A stretch of 32,955 nt of DNA from the NCBI GenBank assembly GCA_024102795.1, contig JAGFJK010000312.1:1-32955 (forward strand), in the 5' to 3' direction. Positions 1-8,834 of this stretch are shown in pieces. Numbering within the stretch: the stretch's first letter is position 1; each line of letters begins with the position of its first letter. The notes beneath the pieces are model-generated. The model worked only from the letters and a program-made list of their open reading frames with translations. It was not told the origin of the DNA and made no database searches. The stretch comes from Pirellulaceae bacterium. GTDB lineage: Bacteria; Planctomycetota; Planctomycetia; Pirellulales; Pirellulaceae. Made by a program: the position numbers and the translations under genes.

Positions 1-725
1 CGCAGATCATCGTCCGAAAACTCCAGACGTCCCACGTCGCGTTTGATCTGGTCGTAGAAGATCCCGTCGATGGCGAACCGCACGAGCTGTGAAATCAAGA
101 CCGGTTCGTGCTCCAGGCTGCCGCCGAGACGGAGGCCTGTGCGAATCGCGCGGGCGGCGGCCGAGGCGTCGCCCTGATGAGCCTGGACGCTGGCTTCGAG
201 AGCCAGCAGGCGCGCGGCGTCTCGAGCCTGCTGAGCGTGAGTGAGCAGCGTGGCGATCCCGGCCGACAAGTCGATCGGATATCGGGCCTTTCCGCCCTGA
301 TCGGCCGCCCGATGCAACCGCTGCAGCGGTTCCGCGACGGTCGCCAGCCACTGGGCCGCGGCTTCCTTTTGAGGCCATTCATCGCCCGGCGGCGGAATCT
401 CCGCTCCGCTGCCCAAGATCGGCAGATCCTGGGCCGTCGTCTGGTACCCCGATTGCTCGAGCTGGCGGAAAGCCTCCAGCCACAACGCGCTGCAATCCGT
501 TTCATTGGCCGGCAAGGCGTAGAAGGCGTTCAATTCGCCGCCGTTGACCGGCGCTCCGCTGGCCCGGAGCGCTGCGATCTCGGCGTTGGCGCGCCGCGAG
601 GATTGCATGGTCCAGACCAGCAGACTGAGGACCGGAATCACGATCAGGATCAGCGCCAGACCGCCCAGCACCATCAAGACGCCCAACTTGCCCTTGCCGC
701 GCTGCCGTTCGTCATGTTCGCTCAT
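1..725 (-). CDS. Partial membrane-anchored hypothetical protein (C-terminus outside window)
   Basis: The frame is open from an ATG at 725 to the left edge, giving 241 residues with the C-terminus missing. The N-terminus is short and charged (MSEHDERQRGKGK) and is followed by one strong hydrophobic segment at about residues 13-38 (LGVLMVLGGLALILIVIPVL, then LLVW), so it is probably anchored in the inner membrane by a single helix with the rest outside. The soluble part is Ala/Leu/Glu-rich and helical, with LPILGSGAEIPPPGDEWPQ at about 102-120. Planctomycete genomes carry many proteins of this build (one helix, then an LxxxGxPxxxxEL-like stretch) with no known function, and I do not assign one. 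The frame continues upstream of the ATG without another good start codon, and no clear Shine-Dalgarno sequence is seen. It lies downstream of the hairpin array and in the same direction as the giant gene at 1124. Confidence 0.75.
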   Translation of the reverse strand, partial: MSEHDERQRGKGKLGVLMVLGGLALILIVIPVLSLLVWTMQSSRRANAEIAALRASGAPVNGGELNAFYALPANETDCSALWLEAFRQLEQSGYQTTAQDLPILGSGAEIPPPGDEWPQKEAAAQWLATVAEPLQRLHRAADQGGKARYPIDLSAGIATLLTHAQQARDAARLLALEASVQAHQGDASAAARAIRTGLRLGGSLEHEPVLISQLVRFAIDGIFYDQIKRDVGRLEFSDDDL

Positions 726-785
726 GCCAGGCTTTCGCTCGCGGGATTCATCAGACTCGACCTGCCAGGATCCTAACCGCGCGAG

Positions 786-1108
786 CGATTGAGGACAATC
801 AATTGTAGCCCGATTGTCCTCAATCGGGTCCTGGCAGTCGCGATTGTGCGCGGCACCGAGCGATTGGGGACAATCAATTGTAGCCCGATTGTCCCCAATC
901 GGGTCCTGGCAGTCGCGATTGTGCGCGGCACCGAGCGATTGGGGACAATCAATTGTAGCCCGATTGTCCCCAATCGGGTCTGGTGCGCGAGCGGGTCTCG
1001 AACGATGCGCCGAGCGATTGGGGACAATCAATTGTAGCCCGATTGTCCCCAATCGGGTCTGGTGCGCGATCGGGTCTCGAACGATGCGCCGAGCGATTGG
1101 GGACAATC
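786..1108. repeat. Tandem hairpin array (four full hairpins and one half)
   Basis: Four copies of a perfect 15-bp inverted repeat with an 11-base loop lie at 786-826, 861-901, 936-976 and 1015-1055. The arms are CGATTGGGGACAATC and GATTGTCCCCAATCG and the loop is AATTGTAGCCC. A fifth copy has only the left arm (1094-1108). Spacing is 75, 75, 79 and 79 bases. The first two spacers (34 bases) are identical to each other. The last two (38 bases) differ from each other at one base and belong to a second type. In the first hairpin the left arm has A at 792 where the others have G, and the right arm has the matching T at 820 where the others have C. The array lies between the end of the giant gene at 1124 and the start of the gene at 725, both on the minus strand, so it could act as a transcript-end structure or be a REP-like mobile repeat. 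Confidence 0.95.
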
Positions 1109-1123
1109 GCTCCACCATGTGAT

Positions 1124-4100
1124 TTACCGCAGCCAGTCGGCGTCGGGATCGAACACCTGATCCAGCTCCGTTGCAAACTGGCCGGAGCCACCGGATTCGA
1201 ATTCCCAGGCGGCTTGGGACATGGTGCGGTTTTCCGCCAGCGAACGGGAGTGCGAGGCGAGCGCCACATCGTACTGCGTGGCGGTCGTGCGCGGCGACGC
1301 CGAAGCAGCGGCCAGTTCGCGAAGCGCAGTCGCCAGCTCGCCTGCCACCGCCTCGCCCTCGCCGCGCGAGCGGGCGGTCAGATCGGCGGCGTCCAACAAC
1401 GACTCGCCCTCTCCCGCATCGCTGCCCGACAGCATTCCGGCCAGCCGCGCGGACGATTCGCCTTCGCCCGCTCCACCGCCCGCGGCCAGGGGAGCGTTGA
1501 TCGGTGCCTCGCCAACGTCGACCAGCATCCGCAGCGTGTCCAGTACGGGCGGCGACGAAGCCAGAAACATCCGTTTGCTGATGAACTGCGGCTGAATCCC
1601 CCGTTCGCCGAACAAGTAGGCCGTGCCGTCGGCGTCGGACGGGACCATGATCTGGCTGACGATGTTCTCGCCCGCGGTGCCACCCAGCGAACCGGGCGTC
1701 GTCATGCCGTCGATGAAGGCCGTCGGTTGTGCCTGGACCAGGTCATACGTACCCGGAGCGATCATCTCGAACATGAAGTTGCCCGAGTCGTCGGTGCGCG
1801 TCTCGGCGACAATCATGCCGGCCTGGTTCAGCAGCACGATGCGCACATCGGGAAGTCCCAGTTCCAGGCCCCCGCCGGGCAGGTTGTCGCGCATCCCGTT
1901 GTTGTTGGCGTCGATATAGGCCGAACCCGCCAGCGACGAATTGGCCAGGATGCCGGTGTGGCTGCTGGAATTGGTGGCCGAGCGGTTTTCGAGCCCTGGC
2001 ACGTCGGCGCCGGCGAAGTCGACCGGATTCACGGTCACCGAAGCCACGTTGGTGTACTCGCCCAGCGTGACCGTGCGCATGGCCTGGAACTGCCAAGTCT
2101 CGCCCGGATCCAGCAAGTCGTTCTGATTGGTGTCGCCGACGTTGAAACCATTCTGCTCGACCGGTGTTGGCGTCAGGTCGTCACCCGGTACTCCCGCCGT
2201 GCCGTTGTCGTCCGTCAGGCTGACGATGGTGACCGGCACGTTTCCCGGCGCGGGAATGCTGACCTCGTAGGTGAACGTGGCCATGGTGCCTTCCACCAGG
2301 TCGGGGCCCGGCGGCGAAGCGACATCCATGCCGTTAGTCAGTTTGCGAAGCTGAATCGCGGGCAACTGGCCGCCAAAGTGATTGCTGGGATCGGTGTCGG
2401 TGACATCGGCCAAACCTTCGATGTCGTTCCCCTGGGGATCGACCGGATTGCCTGTTACGCTGCCCGTGTTGGTGAACTGCCCGGCGGTCACTGTACGGCT
2501 GGCCTGGAACGACCAGGTTTCGCCCGGATCAAGCAGATCGTTCTGGTTCGTGTCGCCGTTGTTGAAGCCGCCCGTTTCCACCGGCGAGGGAGTGACGTCG
2601 TCCGCCGTGTTGCCGGGCGTGCCATTGTCGTCGACGATGGTCGTGATGACGACCGGCACGTTCGCCGTCGCCGGCAGGCTGACCTGGTACGAAAACGACG
2701 CCGTGCCGCCCACGGCGATCACGGGTCCGGGCGCGGTGTCGGCATCCTGCCCGTTGGTCGACTTCTCGATCACGATCCCCTCGGCGACCGCGCCGAAGTG
2801 ATTGCTGACATCGGAATCCGTGACGTTGTCCAGGCCGGTAATATCGTCGCCGTCAAAATCGACCGGGTTGCCCGTCACTGCGACCGTGTTGGTGTATTGC
2901 CCGGCGGTGACCGTCCGAGTCGCTCGGAACAGCCAGGTTTCACCCGGATCGAGGAAACCGTCCTGGTTCGTGTCGCCGTCATTGAAGCCATCCGCGACGT
3001 CGTCCACTCCGGCCGGCGTGAAGTCATCGGCCATGTTGGCTGGCGTGCCGTTATCGTCGGTCAAGGCGATGATCGCGATCGGCACGTTGACCGATGCGGG
3101 CAGGCTGACCTGGTACGTGAAGGTCGCCGTGCCGCCCACGGGCAGGAAGGGACCGGGAGCCGTTTCGGCGTCCTGGCCGTTGGTCTGCTTCTGGACAATG
3201 ATGCCGTCGGCCACCGCGCCGAAGTGGCTGCTGGCGTCTGAATCCGTGGCGTCGGCCAGGCCCTCGATGTCGTTGCCCTGCGGATCGACCGGGTTGGCAG
3301 TCACCGCGGCCGAGTTCGTGTACTGGCCCACGGTGACCGGGTCGCGCGTGGCCTGGAATAACCAGGTCTCCGTCAAGTCGAGCCGCCCGTTCTGGTTCGT
3401 GTCGCCGTTGTTGAAGCCGCCCGTTTCCAGCGGAGCGGGGCTGAAGTCGTCGGCCGCGTTGCCCGGAGTGCCGTTGTCATCGATCAACTGCAGAATGACC
3501 AGCGGCACGTTGCCGCCGGCCGGCACACTGACTTCGTAGCGGAATGTCACCGCGGAGCCTACCGGCACGACGGCCCCAGGCGGCGTGTTGGCGTCCTGGT
3601 TCTCGGTCAGCTTGACCAGTTGCACGGCGCCCTGGGCGCCGAAATGGTTGCTGACATCACTGGCCGTGCGGTTGTCGATCGCCGGCAGGTCTCCGCCTTG
3701 CATGTCGAGCGGATTGGCGACCACGACCGCCGTATTCGTGTACTGTCCGATCGTGACCGTGCGCATCGCCTGGTACAGCCAGGTCTCGCCCGGATCGATC
3801 CGCCCGTTCTGGTTCGTGTCGCCGTTGTTGAAGCCGCCCGTTTCGACCGGAGCGGGATTGAAATCGTCGGCCGCATTGCCAGGCGTGCCGTTGTCGTCCA
3901 CCAATTCGACGAACTGCAGGGGCACGTTGCCCGGATTGCTGACTCCGTAGGAAAATATCGCCGTGCCGCCGACGGCGATGAATGGGCCGGGAGCCGTGTC
4001 GGCATCCTGGCCGTTGGTGCGTTTGGTCAGCGCCACCTGGGCGTCGATCCCAAAATGATTGCTCGGGTCGCTGGCCGAAAGAACGTCGATCCCGGCAATC

Positions 4101-7100
4101 GGCTGGCCGGCGAAACTGGTGGCCTGCACCTCAGCGGTGGCCGTATTGGTGTACTGGCCGGGCGTGACGGTACTCATGGCCTGGAACTGCCACGTCTCGC
4201 CTGGATCCAGCAAGTCGTTCTGATTGGTGTCGCCGTTGTTGAAGCCGCCGGTCTGGACGGGAGCGGGATTGAAGTCGTCGCCCGTGTCGCCCGGCGTGCC
4301 GTTGTCGTCGACCAACTGGTCCACGCTGACCGGGACGTTGGCAGAGTTGAGCAGACTGAGCTGGTAGGTGAAGACGACGGTCGTGCCGGCCTCCAGCAAC
4401 GGCCCTTGAGGCGTGTCCGCGTCCTGGCCGTCGGTCAGTTTTTCCAGCACCAGGTCGTCCACGTCGATCTGCGCTCCGAAGTGGTTGCTGGGATCGTTGT
4501 CGCTGACCGTGCCGCCCGCAATCGCTCCGTCCGCGGTCACCTCGGCCGAATTCATGTACTGTCCGGCAACCGCCAGGTAGTTAACCACGCCGCTGGAAGT
4601 GAACTGCCAGGCTTCGCCCGGATCGAGCAGCCGGTCCTGATTCGTGTCGCCCACGTTGAAACCACCCGACTCGACCGGCGCCGGACTGAAGTCGTCGCCG
4701 GGGTCGCCCGGCGTGCCAAAGTCGTCTGTCAGCGAAGTGATGTCGAGCGGTTCGGTCCCGTCGTTGAACACCAGGTAGGTCCAGACGACCGATGAACCCA
4801 CGGGCACGAAGACGCCGGGAGCCGTGTCGGCATCTTCGGCGGTCGTGGGGCTGGCCGGATTGGCGGCGTTAGTCGCCTTCTCCAGCCGAATCGGGGTCCC
4901 CACGTGATGGCTGGCGTCCTGGGCCATCACGTCCACGATGCCCGGAATGTCATTGCCTTGCTCGTCCACCGGATGAGCCGTCACGGTGCCCACGTTGGCA
5001 TACTGGCCGGGCGTGACCACTCGGCTGGCCGTGAACTGCCACGTCTCGTCCAGGTCGATCCGGTTGTTCTGGTTCGTATCGCCGACGTTGAATCCGGCGG
5101 AGAGCACCGGAGCGGGACTGAAGTCATCGCTCGCGTCGCCCGGTGTCCCGTTGTCGTCCGTCAGCGTTACAACTTCCAGCGGCACGTTGCCGCCGTTGCT
5201 TACCAGGTAGGTGAATGTGGCCGTCGAGCCAATCGGCAAACTGGGACCAGGCGGCGTGTCGGCGTCCTGCAGGTTGGTCTGCTTTTCCAGCTCGACCACC
5301 GCCAGCACGCCGAAGTGATTGCTGGCGTCCTGCTGCATGAGCGGATCCAGCGTGAGGATGCGGTTGCCCTGGGCATCGACCGGGTTGGCGGTGACCACGG
5401 CGGTGTTCGTATACTGGCCAGCGGTGACGATCCGCGAGTCGGCGAAGAGCCACGTTTCGCCGGCGTCCAACAGATCGTTCTGGTTCGTATCACCATCGTT
5501 GAAGCCGCCGGTTTCCAACGGTGCCGGCTGGAAGTCGTCGTTCGTGTCGCCGGGCGTGCCGTTGTCGTCGATCAGGCTGGCAACATCCAGCGGAATGTTC
5601 ACTCCAACGGCCAGCGACACTTGATACGTAAAGGTCGCCGTGGCTCCCACCGCCAGCAGCGGTCCGGTGGGATCGTCGGCGTCGACGTTGTTCGTTTGCT
5701 TCTCGATTGTCAAGTCCTGCGGCGAGAGCAGGACGCCAAAATGATTGCTCGCATCCGTGTCGGTCTGCGGATCGAAACCAGCCAGCGGCGCGCCGAGTTC
5801 GTCGACCGGGGTGGCAATGACGGATGCCGAGTTGGTGTACTGGCCCGTTGTGACGAGGCGCGTGGCTGAGAACTGCCAGGTCTCGCCGGCGTCGATCAGG
5901 CCATTCTGGTTGGTGTCGCCCGCGTTGAAACCGCCCGCCTCGACCGCCGCCGGCGAGAAATCATCGCCCGAGTCCCCAGGCGTCCCATTGTCGTCGACGA
6001 TCGAGGTTAGCTGCAAGAGAACGTTGCCCGGGTTGGATACCTCATAGGTGAACGTGGCGGTCGATCCGACCAGCAGAAACGGGCCGGTAGGTGTGTTGGC
6101 GTCCTGGCCGTTGGTGCGTTTGACCAACATCACCTGGGCTTCCACTCCCAAGTGATTGCTCGGATCCTGGCCGCTAAGCACGTCGCCGTTATCGGGAGCC
6201 GTCGCGGTGGCCATCGCCAGGTTGCTGTACTGGCCGCCCACGACCTGGTACGAGACAACGCCCTGCGACGTGAACCGCCACTCTTCGCCCGGATCCAGCA
6301 GGTTGTTCTGGTTCGTGTCGCCCACGTTGAAGCCGCCGGATTCGACCGCCGCGGGTGTGAAGTCGTCGCCCATGTCCAGCGGAGTGCCGAAGTCGTCCAC
6401 GATACCCGTCAAGGTCAGGGGCCGAGTGCCTTCGTTGAATACCTGGTAGGTCCAGGTTACGTCGGTGCCGAGTTCCAGCAGCGGCCCGGTGGGCGAGTCG
6501 GCATCCTCGGCGGGCGTGGGAGCGGCCGGATCGGCGGCATTCGTGGCCTTCTCCACGCGCAGAGGACCGACGTCGACCGTGACCATCGCCGTGGCGCAGC
6601 TCAACTGCTGCGCGTCGTCGATCGTGTAAATGAACGTGTCCGTGCCGCGGAAGCCGGCCGGTGGCGTGTACTGCACCTGGTGGCCCGCGGTGCCCGGAGT
6701 GCCCACGATGGCGATCGTGCCGCCCGCGGCACTGGCGGTCACGGAAGTGATCGTCAGGTCGTCCGCGTCGGAGTCGGTATCGTTGCCCAGCACGTTCAGC
6801 AGGTTGTTCGACGAGTTGAAATCGACGCCAAAATGGTTGTTCAGCGCCGACGGGCGGCTGTTCACCACAACCGCCAGCGGCGAGACCAGCGTGGCGGCAA
6901 CCGCCGAATTGTCGGCCAGCGTGATTGTGGCCGTGTCGACATCCAGCGTCAGAGCCACCGCGGGCGAAACCGGCTGATTGGCCACGAAGTGCATCAGGCT
7001 GAACCGTCCGGGCTGGTTGATCCCGATCGCGGTCCCTTCCCCGCCGGTCGGATTGCTGAAGCCGGTCAAGTTCTGGATCGCCTGCATCGTTGGCGACAGC

Positions 7101-8359
7101 GTCGCCAGGTCGCCGCTGCGGCTGAGCGGGAACGCGGACGTCACCAGCGGGTTCGGCGAAACGGGATCCAGCGGGTTGTCGACCGGAAACTCATCCAGCG
7201 TCACCAGGTTGGCCGAGGGCCAGGCGAACTGATTGACTCGCATCCCGATCACGCCCCGCTGCTCGCCCGGCGCCGCCGGATCTTCGCGATAATCGCCCAC
7301 CAGCAATTCCACGAAGAACCGGTTGCCGGCCGTGATCGTGTCGTCGGTCAGGATGACCCCCGGCACGCCGTTGTGATCGGCGTAAAGGTTCACTTCCACT
7401 TCCACGCGGTCGAAATCGTCGTCGATGATTCTCGCCCGGTGCCGATCCAGGTGGCCCAGGCCCGCCGCGGCATCGCTGGCCACCGACAGCCCCAGATCGA
7501 CATTCAGGTTCCCGTCGCTCGTCGCGTCCGGAGTGATGGTCAGCGTCACAGGCTGCGCGCCGCCCATCGAACCAGCGGCGAACGTGACCGAGCTGGTGTC
7601 CAGCGTGAAGTCTCCGCCGCCGGCCGTGGACGAAGCCAGCGCCGAGACCATGACCGTCACGGGAGCGGCCAGCGCCGCGCCGCCCGTGTCGAGCTGCACG
7701 TTCACCGTGTGCGTGCCGGCTCCCTCGTCCACCACACTCGTGGACTGCTCGAACGAAACAGTTGGCAGAATCTGCAGCGTGCTGTCGCCCACCAGCATCA
7801 CGTTTTCCGGATCGAACGGCACCGGCGTGCCGGACCCGACCAGCAGAATGTCGCGCCCAAAGCCGTCGGCCATCTCCGGATGAAACGAAAACGTGCCTGC
7901 CGACACGGCCACCAGCGGCAAGCTGAACAGCAGGAACTCCTGGTCCGGATTGGCCGGCGCGATCCCGCCCGTCAAACCGCCGCCCACATCCTCGATCCGC
8001 GGAAACATCGCCGCGTTGCCGGACGTTTCGGTCGCGTAGTCCGCCCCGTGCGTGATGGCCGCGCCGGAAGACATGGCGTGGGGATTGTCGTACACGAAAT
8101 CCAGGTACGCCGAACTCACGCCCTGCGGCACGGCCCGGATGTCCTGCACGAAGCTCCGCAGCAGAAACGAATCGCCGACCTGCACCGCGTCCACCGGGTT
8201 CTGGCCGGCGTCGGTGAATTCGAACCGGAACTGGATGTCGCCGGCCAGCAACTGGCGAGCTTCCAGGAGTTCGAACCGATGTGCTGCCAGAGGCCTGGGT
8301 GCGCGGCGAGCAGAGCGGCTGGTGCGAATGCGGTTGGCCTTGAGACGACGCGGCTTCAT
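1124..8359 (-). CDS. Giant LEPR-XLL surface protein with eleven DUF11-like repeats
   Basis: 2411 residues. The basic N-terminus (MKPRRLKANRIRTSRSARR) leads to FELLEARQLLAG, the planctomycete LEPR-XLL export-associated motif. Order after that, in rough residues: cohesin-like module 40-200 (VGDSFLLRSFVQDIRAVPQG); Calx-beta-like 205-315, ending in IIDDD; second cohesin-like module 318-495; cadherin-like/Big_9 500-598 (NVLGNDTDSDADDLTI); eleven DUF11/TIGR01451-like repeats 600-2135; SdrD B-like domain 2140-2260 (SLAGSAYIDANNNGMRDNLP); and a low-complexity tail ending DPDADWLR. Each repeat has a calcium-loop-like GDTNQNDLLDPGETW motif. The role is probably a calcium-stabilised stalk or matrix protein outside the cell. 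The ATG at 8359 is the only good start before the basic leader, but the Shine-Dalgarno is weak (GGAAG about 12 bases upstream). No LPxTG or PEP-CTERM sorting signal is seen at the C-terminus. Confidence 0.93.
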   Translation of the reverse strand: MKPRRLKANRIRTSRSARRAPRPLAAHRFELLEARQLLAGDIQFRFEFTDAGQNPVDAVQVGDSFLLRSFVQDIRAVPQGVSSAYLDFVYDNPHAMSSGAAITHGADYATETSGNAAMFPRIEDVGGGLTGGIAPANPDQEFLLFSLPLVAVSAGTFSFHPEMADGFGRDILLVGSGTPVPFDPENVMLVGDSTLQILPTVSFEQSTSVVDEGAGTHTVNVQLDTGGAALAAPVTVMVSALASSTAGGGDFTLDTSSVTFAAGSMGGAQPVTLTITPDATSDGNLNVDLGLSVASDAAAGLGHLDRHRARIIDDDFDRVEVEVNLYADHNGVPGVILTDDTITAGNRFFVELLVGDYREDPAAPGEQRGVIGMRVNQFAWPSANLVTLDEFPVDNPLDPVSPNPLVTSAFPLSRSGDLATLSPTMQAIQNLTGFSNPTGGEGTAIGINQPGRFSLMHFVANQPVSPAVALTLDVDTATITLADNSAVAATLVSPLAVVVNSRPSALNNHFGVDFNSSNNLLNVLGNDTDSDADDLTITSVTASAAGGTIAIVGTPGTAGHQVQYTPPAGFRGTDTFIYTIDDAQQLSCATAMVTVDVGPLRVEKATNAADPAAPTPAEDADSPTGPLLELGTDVTWTYQVFNEGTRPLTLTGIVDDFGTPLDMGDDFTPAAVESGGFNVGDTNQNNLLDPGEEWRFTSQGVVSYQVVGGQYSNLAMATATAPDNGDVLSGQDPSNHLGVEAQVMLVKRTNGQDANTPTGPFLLVGSTATFTYEVSNPGNVLLQLTSIVDDNGTPGDSGDDFSPAAVEAGGFNAGDTNQNGLIDAGETWQFSATRLVTTGQYTNSASVIATPVDELGAPLAGFDPQTDTDASNHFGVLLSPQDLTIEKQTNNVDADDPTGPLLAVGATATFTYQVSLAVGVNIPLDVASLIDDNGTPGDTNDDFQPAPLETGGFNDGDTNQNDLLDAGETWLFADSRIVTAGQYTNTAVVTANPVDAQGNRILTLDPLMQQDASNHFGVLAVVELEKQTNLQDADTPPGPSLPIGSTATFTYLVSNGGNVPLEVVTLTDDNGTPGDASDDFSPAPVLSAGFNVGDTNQNNRIDLDETWQFTASRVVTPGQYANVGTVTAHPVDEQGNDIPGIVDVMAQDASHHVGTPIRLEKATNAANPASPTTAEDADTAPGVFVPVGSSVVWTYLVFNDGTEPLDITSLTDDFGTPGDPGDDFSPAPVESGGFNVGDTNQDRLLDPGEAWQFTSSGVVNYLAVAGQYMNSAEVTADGAIAGGTVSDNDPSNHFGAQIDVDDLVLEKLTDGQDADTPQGPLLEAGTTVVFTYQLSLLNSANVPVSVDQLVDDNGTPGDTGDDFNPAPVQTGGFNNGDTNQNDLLDPGETWQFQAMSTVTPGQYTNTATAEVQATSFAGQPIAGIDVLSASDPSNHFGIDAQVALTKRTNGQDADTAPGPFIAVGGTAIFSYGVSNPGNVPLQFVELVDDNGTPGNAADDFNPAPVETGGFNNGDTNQNGRIDPGETWLYQAMRTVTIGQYTNTAVVVANPLDMQGGDLPAIDNRTASDVSNHFGAQGAVQLVKLTENQDANTPPGAVVPVGSAVTFRYEVSVPAGGNVPLVILQLIDDNGTPGNAADDFSPAPLETGGFNNGDTNQNGRLDLTETWLFQATRDPVTVGQYTNSAAVTANPVDPQGNDIEGLADATDSDASSHFGAVADGIIVQKQTNGQDAETAPGPFLPVGGTATFTYQVSLPASVNVPIAIIALTDDNGTPANMADDFTPAGVDDVADGFNDGDTNQDGFLDPGETWLFRATRTVTAGQYTNTVAVTGNPVDFDGDDITGLDNVTDSDVSNHFGAVAEGIVIEKSTNGQDADTAPGPVIAVGGTASFSYQVSLPATANVPVVITTIVDDNGTPGNTADDVTPSPVETGGFNNGDTNQNDLLDPGETWSFQASRTVTAGQFTNTGSVTGNPVDPQGNDIEGLADVTDTDPSNHFGGQLPAIQLRKLTNGMDVASPPGPDLVEGTMATFTYEVSIPAPGNVPVTIVSLTDDNGTAGVPGDDLTPTPVEQNGFNVGDTNQNDLLDPGETWQFQAMRTVTLGEYTNVASVTVNPVDFAGADVPGLENRSATNSSSHTGILANSSLAGSAYIDANNNGMRDNLPGGGLELGLPDVRIVLLNQAGMIVAETRTDDSGNFMFEMIAPGTYDLVQAQPTAFIDGMTTPGSLGGTAGENIVSQIMVPSDADGTAYLFGERGIQPQFISKRMFLASSPPVLDTLRMLVDVGEAPINAPLAAGGGAGEGESSARLAGMLSGSDAGEGESLLDAADLTARSRGEGEAVAGELATALRELAAASASPRTTATQYDVALASHSRSLAENRTMSQAAWEFESGGSGQFATELDQVFDPDADWLR
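1945..6562 (-). repeat. Eleven in-frame coding repeats of about 130-145 residues
   Basis: The units follow one plan: (I/V)xLxKxTNGQDADT, then PGP, then VGxTATFTYxVS, DDNGTPG, DDFxPAPVETGGFN, GDTNQNDLLDPGETWQF, TVTxGQYTNTAxV, NPVDxQG, and finally SDxSNHFGA. Units 1 and 5 (starting LRVEKATNAADP and IRLEKATNAANP) are a longer variant with about ten extra residues and a FTSxGVVxY block. The others are the short form. DNA encoding GDTNQN and GGFN is nearly identical between units, which fits duplication or gene conversion. Confidence 0.92.
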
Positions 8360-8834
8360 CGTGGATGCACTTCCAAGGAGGGGGTTTCGTTCCGGCTGTA
8401 GTGACTACTGTCAACCGCGGTTGGATACCCGGGCAGGCTAGATGTTCTATTTTGTGTAGACGCGCGATTCAAGCTCCATGCTAGTTGCCTGGGTAAAATG
8501 CGACAAGAAATCGGGCCCTTTCGGGCAGCCAAAGTCGCTGGAGCTGCCCGGCGCAGAACGGGCAGCCGCTACATTCGGGTTACGGCCGGCTGCGGGCACG
8601 CGGCGGGCGATTGGCGGGCGATTGGCGGGCGATTGGCGAGCGGCGGGCGTCAGCCCGCTGTTTCTCGACGCGCGGCCGGCGAACCGTTGGCGAGCGATTG
8701 GCGAGCGGCGGGCGTCAGCCCGCTGTTTCTCGGCGAAATCGCGAAACCCGCCGAAATCGCGAAACCCGCCAGTCATGCCCGCTAATTTCCAGCGCTCGAC
8801 CGGTTGCCGCCGATCGCTTGCCGGTCCGCGGCGA
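8360..8834. other. Intergenic region with REP-like repeats
   Basis: No gene is seen here. It separates two minus-strand genes, so the promoter of the 1124-8359 gene should lie here, but I see no convincing -35/-10 pair on the minus strand. The middle is occupied by the repeats described at 8602-8770. Confidence 0.6.
8602..8770. repeat. REP-like repeat cluster
   Basis: Three kinds of direct repeat are stacked here. GGCGGGCGATT occurs three times in tandem (8602-8634). A 39-bp block occurs at 8629-8667 and again at 8694-8732; it contains the stem GCGGGC-GTCA-GCCCGC followed by TGTTTCTCG. An 18-bp unit, GAAATCGCGAAACCCGCC, is repeated exactly at 8735-8752 and 8753-8770. The palindrome-centred 39-bp block resembles REP elements, which in other bacteria are spread by RAYT transposases. 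No transposase gene is present in this window. Confidence 0.88.

Noticed and set aside
786-1108. CRISPR-like array: 41-base repeats with 34-38-base spacers
   Set aside because: The spacers are duplicated in pairs and not unique, the repeat is a full palindrome with a fixed loop, and no cas gene is present.
983-3241. Long plus-strand open frame (752 codons) opposite the giant gene
   Set aside because: It is a GC-driven shadow: Arg/Val/His-rich, repeating with the antisense units, with no recognisable domain, signal or ribosome site. The same holds for plus-strand frames at 6152-8401, 8478-10967, 11520-13898, 15576-18578 and 20055-21944.
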